Shown here: positions 5,693-5,812 of the stretch, one piece after another
Layout: each line of letters starts with the position of its first letter
How positions within the stretch are numbered: position 1 is the stretch's first letter
Source of the DNA: Chloroflexota bacterium
GTDB taxonomy: Bacteria; Chloroflexota; Dormibacteria; Dormibacterales; Dormibacteraceae
Length of the DNA: 5,812 nucleotides
Assembly (NCBI GenBank): GCA_005880345.1
Contig: VBGE01000081.1
Span: forward strand, 1 to 5,812
Reading direction: 5' to 3'
Position numbers and translations under genes: made by a program
Notes under the pieces: model-generated
Database searches by the model: none
What the model was told of the DNA's origin: nothing
Seen by the model: the letters and a program-made list of their open reading frames with translations, nothing else

Positions 5693-5812
5693 GACGCGCC
5701 TCCGAGCGCGCGCGGATTCATGATCCCCTCAGGATCGAGCCCTTCCTTAACCGCTCGCCACACTCGCATCCAACCTCCCATCTCATCGGCGACCCATCTC
5801 GCCCTCGCCTGG
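5689..5812 (-). CDS. FAD-linked oxidase, C-terminal end (alkyl-DHAP synthase/GlcD-like; 5' part outside window)
   Basis: Only the last 40 codons are present, read from 5811 to a TAG at 5691-5689. The end carries VWRAVKEGLDPEGIMNPRAL, which matches the C-terminal signature (LDPxGIMNPG-like) of the vanillyl-alcohol-oxidase/GlcD flavoprotein superfamily, including alkyldihydroxyacetonephosphate synthase and D-lactate/glycolate dehydrogenases. In these enzymes the helix ending in this motif closes the FAD-linked oxidase C-terminal domain. The substrate cannot be told from this fragment. The coupled lipid kinase favours an ether-lipid (alkyl-DHAP synthase-like) role, as for mycobacterial Rv2251 next to Rv2252; this is inference. 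The FAD-binding domain should lie just beyond the right edge. Confidence 0.82.
   Translation of the reverse strand, partial: QARARWVADEMGGWMRVWRAVKEGLDPEGIMNPRALGGAS
5699..5703 (-). promoter_or_regulatory. Shine-Dalgarno (GGAGG) of the lipid kinase
   Basis: GGAGG lies inside the last codons of the FAD-linked oxidase, 6 nt before the ATA at 5692-5690. The spacing is ideal for that codon and too long for the next possible rare starts (ATC at 5668, CTG at 5665), so it decides the proposed start. Confidence 0.55.

Overview
This is a GC-rich bacterial chromosomal segment. Every recognisable gene lies on the minus strand, so transcription runs from high to low coordinates. It looks like ordinary core genome: no mobile element, CRISPR array, tRNA or rRNA gene was seen. 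Gene content fits a high-GC soil or aquatic lineage such as Actinomycetota, Chloroflexota or a relative (for example Dormibacterota), but the lineage cannot be fixed from the sequence alone.

Layout in transcription order: (1) the last 40 codons of an FAD-linked oxidase with an alkyl-DHAP-synthase/GlcD-type C-terminus (5812-5689); (2) a YegS/DgkB-type lipid kinase (5692-4748) overlapping the oxidase stop by 4 nt, apparently with a non-ATG start; (3) a cytoplasmic gamma-glutamyltransferase-family Ntn-hydrolase (4702-3230); (4) rpsO, ribosomal protein S15 (3201-2932), with a consensus TATAAT just upstream; (5) a 179-nt intergenic region (2931-2753) with potential RNA structure; (6) pnp, polynucleotide phosphorylase (2752-512); (7) dapB, dihydrodipicolinate reductase (504-1), which runs off the left edge. 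There is no gene-free stretch over 300 bases.

The genes form two functional blocks. The oxidase and lipid kinase are coupled and resemble the mycobacterial pair Rv2251-Rv2252, which suggests membrane lipid or ether-lipid metabolism. rpsO-pnp-dapB is a widely conserved translation, RNA-decay and lysine/peptidoglycan-precursor cluster. The ggt-family gene sits between the blocks.

The points most worth following are: a hairpin that could bury both the Shine-Dalgarno sequence and the start codon of pnp, with competing helices upstream; a near-leaderless rpsO promoter with a TTG start; a lipid kinase whose full-length start appears to be ATA; and a GGT-family enzyme that keeps its catalytic threonine but has lost the residues that bind the gamma-glutamyl group. 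No wholly new multi-gene system is evident.
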